Assembly (NCBI GenBank): GCA_002299795.1
Contig: DBNP01000019.1
Coordinates: 734-26,493, forward strand
Direction: 5' to 3'
Length of the DNA: 25,760 bases
Source: Candidatus Saccharibacteria bacterium UBA669
GTDB taxonomy: Bacteria; Patescibacteriota; Saccharimonadia; Saccharimonadales; Saccharimonadaceae
Shown: positions 1 to 8,193 of the stretch, in pieces
Position numbering within the stretch: the stretch's first letter is position 1
Layout: every line of letters starts with the position of its first letter
Notes under the pieces: generated by a model
Seen by the model: only the letters and a program-made list of their open reading frames with translations
The model's database searches: none
Told to the model about the DNA's origin: nothing
Program-made: the position numbers and the translations under genes

Positions 1-801
1 GACAAGTATGGCAAGCGTATTCTGCAAAATAGTGCAACGCGCAACCAAGCTATCACAAAAGAAGGCGCCTACCTGATCTCAAATATATTGTCCGATAATC
101 AAGCACGCTCGGGTATTTTTGGAAGCTCGCTGAGCATTCCGGGCCATACTGCTGCGGTGAAGACCGGTACCACAAATGATAGTCGTGACGCGTGGACGAT
201 TGGGTATACGCCCGACTATGCGGTGGGGGTATGGGTTGGGAATAATGATAATTCACCGATGAATAATGGCGGCTCGGGAATGGCTGGGCCGGTTTGGCGC
301 AACACCCTCATAAAGTTACTTGCAGGCACATCTGACAAAAAATTTGATATGCCAAGTAGTATTGTGCAGCGTAGCGTCTGTACGGCGAATGGCGGTCTTG
401 CGAGCAAGACGGGTAGCGGCACATACAACGAGTACTTTATGGCAGGCGCATTACCAACAAAGGCATGTACGTCTGATCCAGTTATGATTACAGTCTGTAA
501 TCTTGATACAAAGAAAACTGAGTCGATCGATGAAGAGACGTTCAATGCAACAGTTTATTCAAAGAACATTGATGACTGTAAGCCAGCTAGTATTGCAGTT
601 TGCGATCTTGAGTCGGGGCAAGTAAAAACGATTGAGGAAACCTCCTATGATGACGAGACACAATCAAAGGATACCCAAAACTGTGTACCGCACGTCAAGG
701 CCTGTGATACGACGATCGGTGGTGTGGTGTGGGTGAAGCCGGCCGACTTTGTGCCGCCACGCTATACCAGCAATATCACTGCTTGTGTTGTCGTACCCTA
801 A
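1..801 (+). CDS. Class A penicillin-binding protein (transpeptidase), 3' part only
   Basis: The frame is open from the first base, so the N-terminus (glycosyltransferase domain and SxxK serine motif) lies upstream of the window; 266 codons remain. Seen: the KTG box at fragment residues 54-56 in the context KTGTTNDSRDAW, followed by YAVGVWVGNND, the usual end of the transpeptidase domain of bifunctional PBPs. Family knowledge: these membrane-anchored enzymes polymerise and cross-link peptidoglycan outside the cytoplasmic membrane. The tail after about residue 110 is not enzymatic: it holds two 35-residue copies of a Cys-bounded repeat (fragment residues about 162-231) and the start of a third. 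It may form disulfides outside the cell, which is inference. The TAA stop overlaps the stop of the convergent gene at 798. Class A assignment is likely but cannot be proven without the N-terminus. Confidence 0.9.
   Translation, partial: DKYGKRILQNSATRNQAITKEGAYLISNILSDNQARSGIFGSSLSIPGHTAAVKTGTTNDSRDAWTIGYTPDYAVGVWVGNNDNSPMNNGGSGMAGPVWRNTLIKLLAGTSDKKFDMPSSIVQRSVCTANGGLASKTGSGTYNEYFMAGALPTKACTSDPVMITVCNLDTKKTESIDEETFNATVYSKNIDDCKPASIAVCDLESGQVKTIEETSYDDETQSKDTQNCVPHVKACDTTIGGVVWVKPADFVPPRYTSNITACVVVP
484..693 (+). repeat. Two tandem 35-residue Cys repeats in the PBP tail
   Basis: Two adjacent 105-base units encode a divergent repeat with the pattern V-C-x-L, then I-(D/E)-E, then S-K-(N/D), then C-x-P. 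The cysteines are at fragment residues 166 and 193 in the first unit and 201 and 228 in the second, with identical 27-residue spacing. A third partial unit begins at residue 232 (C235). The repeat is seen at protein level; the DNA copies have diverged, so it is not a recent duplication. Confidence 0.75.
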
Positions 802-1313
802 TCAAGAAAATCAGGCATTTTAACAGATTTCAGGTGGTATGAGTTGTAGCTGAACCATCTGGTCACTTTATCTGGTGCACATAGTTGCACCAGTCCCCCA
901 TGCTTAACTGCATGAGACATCGCGGCAATCCCTATGTAGGTTGTTTCTGTGCCGAAGTAAAGTGCGGGGTATCTATCACGTCGTTTTATTGCTCTATTCG
1001 TAGGGTTAAGCTCGACACAAAGACGAAGGATGAGCTGACTGTGAGGTAGTAGTATGGCATCGGAGTGAATGCCTGGATCATCAATTGGTGAGGGAATTAA
1101 TTTTCCAGCGATTGGCGTATCGCCGATGCGTAGTTCAATTGCCGCTTCACTGTAGTTATACTCGGCATCCTCTGCGGGTACGGTGAGTATGCTGAGCAGG
1201 GTTGCGGTGCGTGCCATATCGGTAAAATAAGGCGCGTTGGGCATTTCAAGTAAATCTTCATTGATATACCCCACCATTTTTTCAAGCTGTCCTGGGGTTT
1301 TGATGCCGATCAT
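798..1313 (-). CDS. Hypothetical protein, 171 aa
   Basis: I do not recognise this protein. It has no signal peptide or membrane segment and looks like a soluble globular protein with mixed charged and hydrophobic stretches; there are only two cysteines. The ATG at 1313 is chosen because a TTGCGC-N17-TACAAT promoter on the minus strand ends exactly six bases before it, which would give a leaderless mRNA. No other start codon lies between that ATG and the upstream in-frame stop at 1425-1427. It is divergent from ruvA with 62 bases between the two ATGs, and convergent with the PBP gene, whose stop codon it overlaps (CTAA at 798-801). Promoter, length and fit between neighbours support a real gene. 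Function unknown. Confidence 0.65.
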   Translation of the reverse strand: MIGIKTPGQLEKMVGYINEDLLEMPNAPYFTDMARTATLLSILTVPAEDAEYNYSEAAIELRIGDTPIAGKLIPSPIDDPGIHSDAILLPHSQLILRLCVELNPTNRAIKRRDRYPALYFGTETTYIGIAAMSHAVKHGGLVQLCAPDKVTRWFSYNSYHLKSVKMPDFLD

Positions 1314-1319
1314 GACGCT

Positions 1320-1348
1320 ATTGTACGGCTGGTGCAGTATTCGCGCAA
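1320..1348 (-). promoter_or_regulatory. Promoter of the 798-1313 gene, leaderless type
   Basis: On the minus strand TTGCGC (1343-1348), 17 bases, TACAAT (1320-1325), six bases, then ATG at 1313. No Shine-Dalgarno can exist if transcription starts at the usual distance from the -10 box. Confidence 0.6.
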
Positions 1349-1360
1349 TGCCCAGGAGTG

Positions 1361-1369
1361 TGCCATAAT
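1361..1369 (+). promoter_or_regulatory. Extended -10 box of ruvA, leaderless type
   Basis: TGC-CATAAT is a TGn-extended -10 element ending six bases before the ruvA ATG at 1376. No convincing -35 is seen, as is common with extended -10 promoters. Confidence 0.6.
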
Positions 1370-1375
1370 AGAAGT

Positions 1376-1948
1376 ATGATTGCGCATGTTGATGGCACGG
1401 TTGCGGAGAAGTTTGCGGGAGCGCTTATTGTCGATGTAGCGGGCATTGGCTATGAGGTAACGGTCGCGGCCGGTGAGTATGACACTGCACAGCTGGGCCA
1501 GGGGATAAAACTATATACCTATCACCATATACGTGAGCAAAGTCAGGAGCTATTTGGTTTTAGTAGTCTTGCCGCAAAAAAGCTATTTGAACTGCTGATT
1601 ACTGTGCAGAGCGTGGGGCCGAAAGCGGCGATTGCAATACTGAGCCTTGACAGTGCCGAGGTGGTGCGCAACGCGATCGCCAATGCAGACAGTGTGTATC
1701 TCGCTAAGGCGAGTGGTGTTGGCAAGAAGACGGCCGAGGGTGTCGTCGTCAAGCTGTCTGATAAAGTCGGTATGCCGATTATTTATCACCAAACAACACC
1801 GACGCAGACTGAACTTGACACTAGTGATGAGGCCTTGGAGGCGCTGATTGCACTTGGCTATACGCTGAATGATGCGACTAAGGCGCTTGATGGTATTGAT
1901 CACAGTCTTTCTACGAGCCAACGCGTGCGCGAGGCGCTGAGGCAATAG
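1376..1948 (+). CDS. ruvA: Holliday junction DNA helicase subunit RuvA
   Basis: A 190-residue cytoplasmic protein of normal RuvA length. RuvA tetramers bind four-way DNA junctions and load the RuvB motor for branch migration. Seen: the N-terminal OB-fold region starting MIAHVDGTV, and two helix-hairpin-helix motifs, about residues 71-90 (core VQSVGPKAA) and 106-125 (core ASGVGKKTA). A C-terminal domain at about 147-190 has the ALIALGY pattern that contacts RuvB. An upstream in-frame start at 1358 exists, but ATG 1376 matches the canonical RuvA N-terminus and lies six bases after a -10 box. ruvB follows after three bases, so the two are co-transcribed. ruvC is not seen in the window. Confidence 0.96.
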   Translation: MIAHVDGTVAEKFAGALIVDVAGIGYEVTVAAGEYDTAQLGQGIKLYTYHHIREQSQELFGFSSLAAKKLFELLITVQSVGPKAAIAILSLDSAEVVRNAIANADSVYLAKASGVGKKTAEGVVVKLSDKVGMPIIYHQTTPTQTELDTSDEALEALIALGYTLNDATKALDGIDHSLSTSQRVREALRQ

Positions 1949-1951
1949 CTT

Positions 1952-2971
1952 ATGGCAATTGAGCGAATTGTCGATACGAGTGTGAATGATGATGGCTCAG
2001 AGGAGCAGATCATTGAAGTGACACTTCGTCCGCAAAATTTCAGTGAGTATATAGGACAGGATCGTCTCAAGAAAAATCTTCAACTTAGTATCGATGCCGC
2101 AAAAAAACGCAGAGAGCCGATTGACCACGTGCTGCTATATGGGCCACCAGGGCTTGGCAAGACAACTATGGCGACAGTGATTGCTAATGAGATGGGGACT
2201 CGTATTCGAGTGACGGCGGGGCCTGCGATTGAACGTGCAGGAGACCTTGCGAGTATCCTCACAAATCTGCAGGATGGCGATATACTATTCATCGATGAAA
2301 TTCATCGGCTGAGCCGAACGGTGGAGGAGGTGCTCTATGCAGCGATGGAGGACTATAAGCTCGACATCGTCATTGGCAAGGGCCCGGCGGCTCGCAGCGT
2401 GCGCCTTGATTTGCCGCGCTTTACCGTGATTGGGGCAACGACGCGCACCGGTAGTCTGGCCGCTCCGCTGCGTGATCGATTCGGCCATCTTTATCGTCAC
2501 GAATTTTATTCGCCAGAGGAGATTGCACAGATTATCACCCGCTCAGCCAAAATACTAGAAAGTACTATTCATCCAGAGGCGGCAACGTTGCTGAGCGGAC
2601 GTGCACGCTTGACGCCACGGATTGCCAACCGCCTCCTCAAGCGAGTGCGTGACTATGCGGATGTTAATGGTGACGGCATTATCGATACGGCAATCACCAC
2701 TAAGGCACTTGAATTGCTTGAAATTGATACGATGGGCCTCGATCCTGCCGATCGGAATATGCTGACAAAGATGATTGACACCTATGGCATGAACCCAGTC
2801 GGGCTAACGACGATCGCAGCGCTGACGGGTGACGAGGCCACAACGATAGAAGATTTTTATGAACCATTTTTGCTCCAGGTTGGATTCATCGAGCGGACGC
2901 CAAGGGGACGCAGAGTGACTCCTCGCGCATATAAGCATCTTGGCAAGCAACTAGATACGACAAATGAATAG
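1952..2971 (+). CDS. ruvB: Holliday junction branch migration ATPase RuvB
   Basis: A 339-residue AAA+ ATPase that forms hexameric rings on DNA flanking a RuvA-bound junction and drives branch migration. Seen: Walker A GPPGLGKTT at 64-72, Walker B FIDEIHR at 113-119, sensor GATTR at 161-165, and the arginine finger region PLRDRFG with R174. A winged-helix C-terminal domain ends in TPRGRRVTPRAYKHLG, a typical RuvB ending. It starts three bases after ruvA. There is no strong Shine-Dalgarno, so translation is probably coupled to ruvA. All key residues are present and the length is normal. Confidence 0.97.
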   Translation: MAIERIVDTSVNDDGSEEQIIEVTLRPQNFSEYIGQDRLKKNLQLSIDAAKKRREPIDHVLLYGPPGLGKTTMATVIANEMGTRIRVTAGPAIERAGDLASILTNLQDGDILFIDEIHRLSRTVEEVLYAAMEDYKLDIVIGKGPAARSVRLDLPRFTVIGATTRTGSLAAPLRDRFGHLYRHEFYSPEEIAQIITRSAKILESTIHPEAATLLSGRARLTPRIANRLLKRVRDYADVNGDGIIDTAITTKALELLEIDTMGLDPADRNMLTKMIDTYGMNPVGLTTIAALTGDEATTIEDFYEPFLLQVGFIERTPRGRRVTPRAYKHLGKQLDTTNE

Positions 2972-2979
2972 CCCTGCGG

Positions 2980-2985
2980 TATAAT
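2980..2985 (+). promoter_or_regulatory. -10 box TATAAT, leaderless type
   Basis: A perfect TATAAT, nine bases downstream of the ruvB stop, ends six bases before the ATG at 2992. No clear -35. Position implies a leaderless transcript for the PH-like membrane protein. Confidence 0.6.
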
Positions 2986-2991
2986 GATTGC

Positions 2992-3798
2992 ATGGGACAT
3001 ATGATGGAAAAAATGGCGCATCGAGACGTACTCAAAGAAGATACCGTAGAGTCAGCTGTGCATGACCAGTACCAACAAAAGCCTGTTGCCTATGATGCTG
3101 ACGGAAGGCCGCTATATGCGGCGCCACTAGAGCAAGCAGCTACACCACCACAGGTGGTCCACGTAGCTCGCTCCACTGAGCCCGTACCAGTCGAGGTGTC
3201 TGAAGAGACGCGCAGGCGCCACGGCGAGTCAATGAGAGCATTCCCTTGGCTTAATCTTAGTGATCACGAGTATCTTATCAGCGTAGTACGCCGTCACCCA
3301 ATCGGCATGTGGGGGCCATTGCTGGCAACTTCGATATCTGTATCACTTATTTTCATATTCTTAATGAACTATCCATACTTTAGTGAGTCAATTGGACTAC
3401 CCATGGCGCCATTTGGTGCTGTGCTACTGGTCGGTATCCTCATGGCAATATTATTTTTGGTCGGTGGATATCTAGCGATTTGGGTATACACCAACAATCA
3501 CTTTTTCCTGACGAATGAGAGTGTTATTCAAGAAATACAGGCAAGTATCTTCTCAAAAAAAGAACAAACGGTGAGCCTGATGAATATTGAGGACGCGAGC
3601 TACAGCCAGCGGGGCCCGATGCAGACTATTTTGAACTATGGCTCGATTAGGCTTAGTACCGAGGGCGAAGAAACTACATACAGGTTTGACTATGTCTCGA
3701 GTCCAAAGAAGCAGATCGCAATTCTCAACAATGCCGTTGAGGCATTCAAGAACGGTCGACCTGTCGAAGGGCCGACAGACAGCAACGAAAATAACTAG
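2992..3798 (+). CDS. Membrane protein with a C-terminal bacterial PH-like domain
   Basis: A 268-residue protein in three parts. A hydrophilic N-terminal region (about 1-100) is rich in charged residues and proline. Two membrane segments follow at about 107-127 and 141-166. The C-terminal part (about 167-255) resembles the bacterial PH (bPH2/DUF304, YdbT-like) fold: the sequence FFLTNESVIQ, a QTVSLMNIEDASYSQ strand pair, and NYGSIRLSTEG are typical of that family. The domain most likely sits on the cytoplasmic face. The role of such proteins is generally not known in detail; membrane scaffolding is a guess. The ATG at 2992 is fixed by the -10 box six bases upstream; ATGs at codons 4, 5 and 8 are alternatives. 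It is convergent with the pilin-like gene, with 7 bases between stops. Confidence 0.8.
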   Translation: MGHMMEKMAHRDVLKEDTVESAVHDQYQQKPVAYDADGRPLYAAPLEQAATPPQVVHVARSTEPVPVEVSEETRRRHGESMRAFPWLNLSDHEYLISVVRRHPIGMWGPLLATSISVSLIFIFLMNYPYFSESIGLPMAPFGAVLLVGILMAILFLVGGYLAIWVYTNNHFFLTNESVIQEIQASIFSKKEQTVSLMNIEDASYSQRGPMQTILNYGSIRLSTEGEETTYRFDYVSSPKKQIAILNNAVEAFKNGRPVEGPTDSNENN

Positions 3799-3805
3799 AT
3801 TCTCG

Positions 3806-4198
3806 CTACTTATTGCGATTTGTTTTGATGTAGTCACCTTCGCGTTCCATAGTAGAACGTAGGCTGTAGCCAGTACATTTGCCGGCCGTATCGCAGCCGG
3901 TGGCCTCGTAGCGAAAGTCGGAGCTAGAGTCGCCAAGCTTGTTGCCATCAGGGTCGGCGAAGAGAGCGGGATCAACAGCACGCAGCGTCTTGCTGTCGAT
4001 ACTCACAGGGTAGCTATTATTTTTTTCGTAATACACTTCCTCGAGATTGTAGTACATGGCATTTATTGCGACCTTTCGGGCTGCATCGCGCACTGTTGAG
4101 TTGACGGTGGCTTTTTCTGTATAGAACACCCATCCACCAATAATAAGCACCGTGATTACTACGAGCAATTCCAAAACTGTAAAGCCAGATCGTTTCAT
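3806..4198 (-). CDS. Type IV pilin-like protein (prepilin)
   Basis: A 130-residue protein with a class III prepilin signal: MKRSG, then FTVLELLVVITVLIIGG. The prepilin peptidase would cut after G5, giving mature F1, with the conserved Glu at mature position 5 (E10), followed by a hydrophobic helix to about residue 27. The remaining globular part ends with a Cys pair (C102, C108) that may form a disulfide loop, as in many pilins. Such proteins are major or minor subunits of type IV pili or pseudopili. It is unlinked to the pilus block at 6154-12314 and has its own promoter, so it may be expressed separately from the machinery. Which pilin class it is cannot be decided from sequence alone. Confidence 0.85.
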   Translation of the reverse strand: MKRSGFTVLELLVVITVLIIGGWVFYTEKATVNSTVRDAARKVAINAMYYNLEEVYYEKNNSYPVSIDSKTLRAVDPALFADPDGNKLGDSSSDFRYEATGCDTAGKCTGYSLRSTMEREGDYIKTNRNK

Positions 4199-4205
4199 AC
4201 TGCTT

Positions 4206-4214
4206 ATTATAGCA
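4206..4214 (-). promoter_or_regulatory. Extended -10 box of the pilin-like gene
   Basis: On the minus strand TGC-TATAAT, a TGn-extended consensus -10, ends seven bases before the ATG at 4198. It implies a leaderless or nearly leaderless mRNA. Confidence 0.65.
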
Positions 4215-4233
4215 AAACTTGTAGCCGGTACGA

Positions 4234-4260
4234 TATACTATAACGAGTAGTAAGAAGGGG
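4234..4260 (+). promoter_or_regulatory. recA -10 box and Shine-Dalgarno
   Basis: TATACT (4234-4239) is followed by a short leader holding AAGAAGGGG (4252-4260), a strong ribosome-binding site five bases before the ATG at 4266. Unlike many neighbours, recA is a leadered gene. No SOS (LexA) box was recognised in the 67-base intergenic region. Confidence 0.55.
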
Positions 4261-4265
4261 AAAAT

Positions 4266-5302
<1,037 letters not shown>

Positions 5303-5303
<1 letters not shown>

Positions 5304-5518
5304 TGGAAAGTCTCCTAGAAGAGAGGGCTACTGATCCGGGGGACAAGTCGAGACGAATTCGCGAGAGGCTTGCTCGCATTGCAAATGGTGGCGTGATGCT
5401 GACACTAGAAGTTATAGGTGGCAAGCGGCGCAGAACAAGAGTTCCAAGGAAGTCACTTTCTCAAGAAGTTGCTAGGGAAGAAGCATTAGCGAGAGAATCA
5501 ACAATTGAAGATTACTAG
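5303..5518 (+). CDS. Small charged protein between recA and recX, 71 aa
   Basis: Not recognised. It is a 71-residue, highly charged protein: acidic start, Arg/Lys-rich middle (GGKRRRTRVPRK at about 39-50), then an acidic, Ala/Glu-rich end. It has no Cys, signal or membrane segment. The short segment GVMLTLEVIGGKRRRTRVP could be a small beta structure or nucleic-acid-binding region, which is only a guess. It begins at GTG 5303, overlapping the recA stop by one base, with a strong GAGGAGG just upstream, and it overlaps the recX start by 14 bases. Operon position between recA and recX suggests a link with recombination or its control, as inference only. Confidence 0.6.
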
Positions 5519-6164
5519 CATCTCCACGCAAGTGCATAATCCCGACCGGGTTAACGTGAGTATCGATGGCAAATATCAATTTAGTTTGGATATTTCTCAA
5601 ATTACTGATCTCGGGGTGAGAGTCGGTAGGGAATTGGACGACGATGAGCTGGCAGTATTGGAGACAGAGAGCCAATTCGGAAAGCTCTACTCCCGAGCGC
5701 TTGAGTATTGTTTGATGCGGCCGCATAGCGTACGTGAGGTTCGTGACTACCTGTACCGCAAAACACTACGAACCAAGTACAAAACACGCCAGGGTGAGGT
5801 GAGGGAAAAAGAAGGCTACTCCCCTACCCTAGCGACACGGGTGTTGGAGAAACTACAACAGAAGCGGTATGTTGATGACGAACAGTTTGCACGTTGGTGG
5901 GTTGAAACGAGAAATCGCACAAAAGGCACTTCCCTCCGTAAGCTTTCAAACGAGCTACGGGCAAAGGGAGTTGAAATGCAGATCGTCGAAGAGGTATTGG
6001 CGGCAAGCGACCGTGCGGATACGGATGAGCTACAGAAGCTTATTGCAAAAAAGCGGACCCGCTATCCAGATGACACTAAGCTGATACAATACCTAGCCCG
6101 GCAGGGGTTTCGGTATGATGATATTGCACAGGCGCTTCGCGGTAGCGACGAGTTCACTGCTTGA
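5505..6164 (+). CDS. recX: RecA regulatory protein RecX
   Basis: A 219-residue protein matching RecX in order and motifs. The N-terminus MKITSISTQ is followed by a long beta-type N-terminal region. Three-helix repeats then follow, e.g. ALEYCLMRPHSVREVRDYL (about 65-84), the family hallmark YVDDEQFARWWVETR (about 121-135), and ELRAKGV. RecX binds RecA filaments and usually limits their activity. It starts at TTG 5505 within the preceding small gene; this rare start gives the typical RecX N-terminus, and no better start is seen. It ends in an 11-base convergent overlap with the PRC-barrel gene. Confidence 0.92.
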   Translation: MKITSISTQVHNPDRVNVSIDGKYQFSLDISQITDLGVRVGRELDDDELAVLETESQFGKLYSRALEYCLMRPHSVREVRDYLYRKTLRTKYKTRQGEVREKEGYSPTLATRVLEKLQQKRYVDDEQFARWWVETRNRTKGTSLRKLSNELRAKGVEMQIVEEVLAASDRADTDELQKLIAKKRTRYPDDTKLIQYLARQGFRYDDIAQALRGSDEFTA

Positions 6165-6735
6165 GCTGAGCTGGCTCGATGGCAGGCTCTGACTTTCGAA
6201 ATGGGTTGACGTAACTGCCAATTACTTCGTGACGCTCGGGTTCCGGCACCTTGGCCTCGGAATGAACGACAATTGATTGGTTGTTGATCTCGATAATCTG
6301 TGATCGGTGAATGAGAAGCTCGGTATCTGATAGACTTTTTAGCATTGGTCGCTTGACGTTGAGTTGCTGTACGATGAAGCCGGTTGTGTCGAGAGTAAAG
6401 TCTGTAACTTTGCCGAGTTTGTGTCGATGCTCGTCGGTAACTGGCATGCCGATAAGGCTAAAGTGTAGTTTGTAAAGAGACTGGAGTGATATGACATCTT
6501 CTGGTCGCACAAACTCATCGCTGGAATCGACAATCATCCCGATATCACTGAGCTCACGCACGTCAGCAATGCGTAGTAGTGAAGGGTGGTGTGCGAGTAT
6601 GGCACCTTCAAGCTCATACGCGATAATTGCAAGGCTGGCGGGATCGATGATCGGTTTCGATAGCCGCGCAAGCTCGGCTCCGGTCTGGAGCCCCATGACT
6701 GGCATATGGAGGAGTGTAGAGCCAAGGAGAATCAT
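6154..6735 (-). CDS. PRC-barrel domain protein at the end of the pilus operon
   Basis: A 193-residue soluble protein with two apparent PRC-barrel domains. The first is at about 8-80, with LLRIADVRELSDIGMIVDS, and the second at about 93-157, with LIGMPVTDEHRHKLGKVTDF. The tail is charged and Pro/Glu-rich. PRC barrels are small beta-barrel domains found in RNA-processing and photosynthetic reaction-centre proteins and in many uncharacterised bacterial proteins. The start overlaps the preceding small membrane protein gene as ATGA, so it is co-transcribed with pilMNO. That suggests, without proving, a role in pilus assembly or its control. The 3' end overlaps recX by 11 bases in convergent orientation. 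Confidence 0.75.
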   Translation of the reverse strand: MILLGSTLLHMPVMGLQTGAELARLSKPIIDPASLAIIAYELEGAILAHHPSLLRIADVRELSDIGMIVDSSDEFVRPEDVISLQSLYKLHFSLIGMPVTDEHRHKLGKVTDFTLDTTGFIVQQLNVKRPMLKSLSDTELLIHRSQIIEINNQSIVVHSEAKVPEPERHEVIGSYVNPFRKSEPAIEPAQLKQ

Positions 6736-7013
6736 GATCCTACGAACGGATTAACTCTTCCTGCCGGTAGATCAAGCGGCTTAGTCTCGGTCGTTGTTTT
6801 ACTGAGTCCTTCAATGCGCTTCATCGTATCTTTATCAAAAGTGGCAGTAGACTGGCTGTCGGGCGCGGTTTCGGCGCTGAGTGTTTGGTTGAGCATGAAG
6901 GTTGCCACCGAAAGACTGCCGGCAATTGTCAATACAAATACGATGACGTGGAAGCGATGAAAAAACCGGCTGACATAAGTGCCAATTTGTCCTAGATTGA
7001 TACTTGATTTCAT
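6732..7013 (-). CDS. Small single-pass membrane protein in the pilus operon, 93 aa
   Basis: A 93-residue protein with a short basic N-terminal cytoplasmic part, one membrane segment at about 22-41, and a Ser/Thr-rich outer part. The end reads LPAGRVNPFVGS. It starts immediately after pilO (TAATG, one shared base) and overlaps the PRC-barrel gene by four bases, so it belongs to the pilM operon. Its place after pilO is where pilP sits in Proteobacteria, and the end motif R-x-NPF loosely recalls the DPF-type motif of PilP. However, there is no lipobox and no beta domain, so a PilP name would be over-reach. A structural accessory of the PilNO membrane complex is the best inference. Confidence 0.65.
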   Translation of the reverse strand: MKSSINLGQIGTYVSRFFHRFHVIVFVLTIAGSLSVATFMLNQTLSAETAPDSQSTATFDKDTMKRIEGLSKTTTETKPLDLPAGRVNPFVGS

Positions 7014-7630
7014 TATCGTACGTATACCTCTATTGTTAATATATCACTTGATACCTGATTGCCATCTTTGGATCCGCTAGCTTTCGATAATGTGACTTGC
7101 TTAATATGCATAGTGAACAGGCTCTGCTCGATATAGTGAATGAAGTTAAGCATGCGCGTATACTCAACTGGGTTCTTGATGGCGACAGTGATAGTCATTG
7201 ACTTGATACCGGCAGGAGCGGCGGCGCCTGCGGCTGAAGGAGCTGCGGCCGCAACAGCAGTGGTGCCGCTGGCAGTTGGCTGAGAGCTCGCAAAGCTAAT
7301 GCTCGTAATCGTAAGCCCGGCTTGTGAGGCATATGCCGGCAAGACATTGTTGGCAATATCTTGGTATTCATAGCTTCTACTCTGGGCGACAATGCGCGAT
7401 GCACGATCGACGATATCGGAATTTTTCTCAAGCTCAGCCTTGGTGGTGATGAGATCCTGAAGACTCGAGTTGCTTGCCTGCGCTTCCTGTGTTAATGATT
7501 TTGATGAATTGGAGAAATCGGTGAGGATGCGATATCCCATGACGAAGACACCGATACCTGCGCCAGATAGCACTACTAGTAAGCTGATCAAAATAAGCCT
7601 GACACGAGTTGGGGTTAGTGAGCCTTTCAT
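7013..7630 (-). CDS. pilO: Type IV pilus inner-membrane component, PilO-like
   Basis: A 205-residue bitopic protein: membrane segment at about 11-33, a helical region at about 45-85 likely to form a coiled coil, and a C-terminal alpha/beta domain (about 144-205) typical of PilO/GspM. Between them is an Ala/Pro-rich linker at about 117-141. In known systems PilN and PilO form heterodimers that link the cytoplasmic PilM ring to the outer parts. Identity rests on architecture and on position directly after pilM and pilN rather than on sharp motifs. It overlaps pilN by four bases (ATGA) and the next gene by one. Confidence 0.78.
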   Translation of the reverse strand: MKGSLTPTRVRLILISLLVVLSGAGIGVFVMGYRILTDFSNSSKSLTQEAQASNSSLQDLITTKAELEKNSDIVDRASRIVAQSRSYEYQDIANNVLPAYASQAGLTITSISFASSQPTASGTTAVAAAAPSAAGAAAPAGIKSMTITVAIKNPVEYTRMLNFIHYIEQSLFTMHIKQVTLSKASGSKDGNQVSSDILTIEVYVR

Positions 7631-8193
7631 GACTTTAGAAGCTCCTTTGAAAACGTGATGTTATAAATAACGACATACGAATACCCATTGTCGCCATTTT
7701 CGATCTGTGTCGTGGACTGGATGCTGACGTCTGCAAATGCACCAGAAGCTTGAAGCTGGTTTTTGCCATCTGTAGCTCGCTGAAATGATTTGGTATGTGC
7801 TGTCAGCGTGGTTGGTGTGCCGAATGTCTCAGGGTCGATAGCAAGTGAATCAAGCACCATGTCATCGGGTAGGGCGGCAGCAATTTTCATAAATATAGAG
7901 GTGTAGGGGACTTGTTGGTTGAGGATATATTTGGCCGTTGCAAGATCTGACGTAAACTGGGTGGCGCGCATTTTAATGGGCATGTAGTCCGCAGTTTTGG
8001 CGGCGTTTTCGGCGATAGTCTGGTTGTTGCGATCATTCTCGGCGCTGATAGCAGCATGAAAAGCGACCATCTCAAGGACGAGCACCACAATAAAGAGTGC
8101 GAGTAGAAATGCGTACCGCCGTAGGAGTGAGTTGGTACGTGCAGCAGCGAGCTGGCGGCGATCATCTGGGGGCAGGAGATTGATCATTTCCAC
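7627..8193 (-). CDS. pilN: Type IV pilus assembly protein PilN
   Basis: A 188-residue bitopic protein. The N-terminal INLLPP at residues 4-9 is the conserved PilN peptide that inserts into PilM. A membrane segment follows at about 27-48, then a coiled-coil stretch and a small alpha/beta domain. It connects the cytoplasmic PilM platform to PilO in the membrane. It overlaps the end of pilM by ten bases and pilO by four, indicating tight translational coupling. Confidence 0.88.
   Translation of the reverse strand: MEMINLLPPDDRRQLAAARTNSLLRRYAFLLALFIVVLVLEMVAFHAAISAENDRNNQTIAENAAKTADYMPIKMRATQFTSDLATAKYILNQQVPYTSIFMKIAAALPDDMVLDSLAIDPETFGTPTTLTAHTKSFQRATDGKNQLQASGAFADVSIQSTTQIENGDNGYSYVVIYNITFSKELLKS

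Noticed and set aside
1314..1427. Frame upstream of the 798-1313 gene reads, with its first residues, like an aldo-keto reductase C-terminal segment (IGIKTPGQLEKM preceded by LLGIARILHQP).
   Set aside because: The rest of the protein does not look like that family, no start codon exists upstream, and the segment coincides with two good promoters and the ruvA start. Probably chance.
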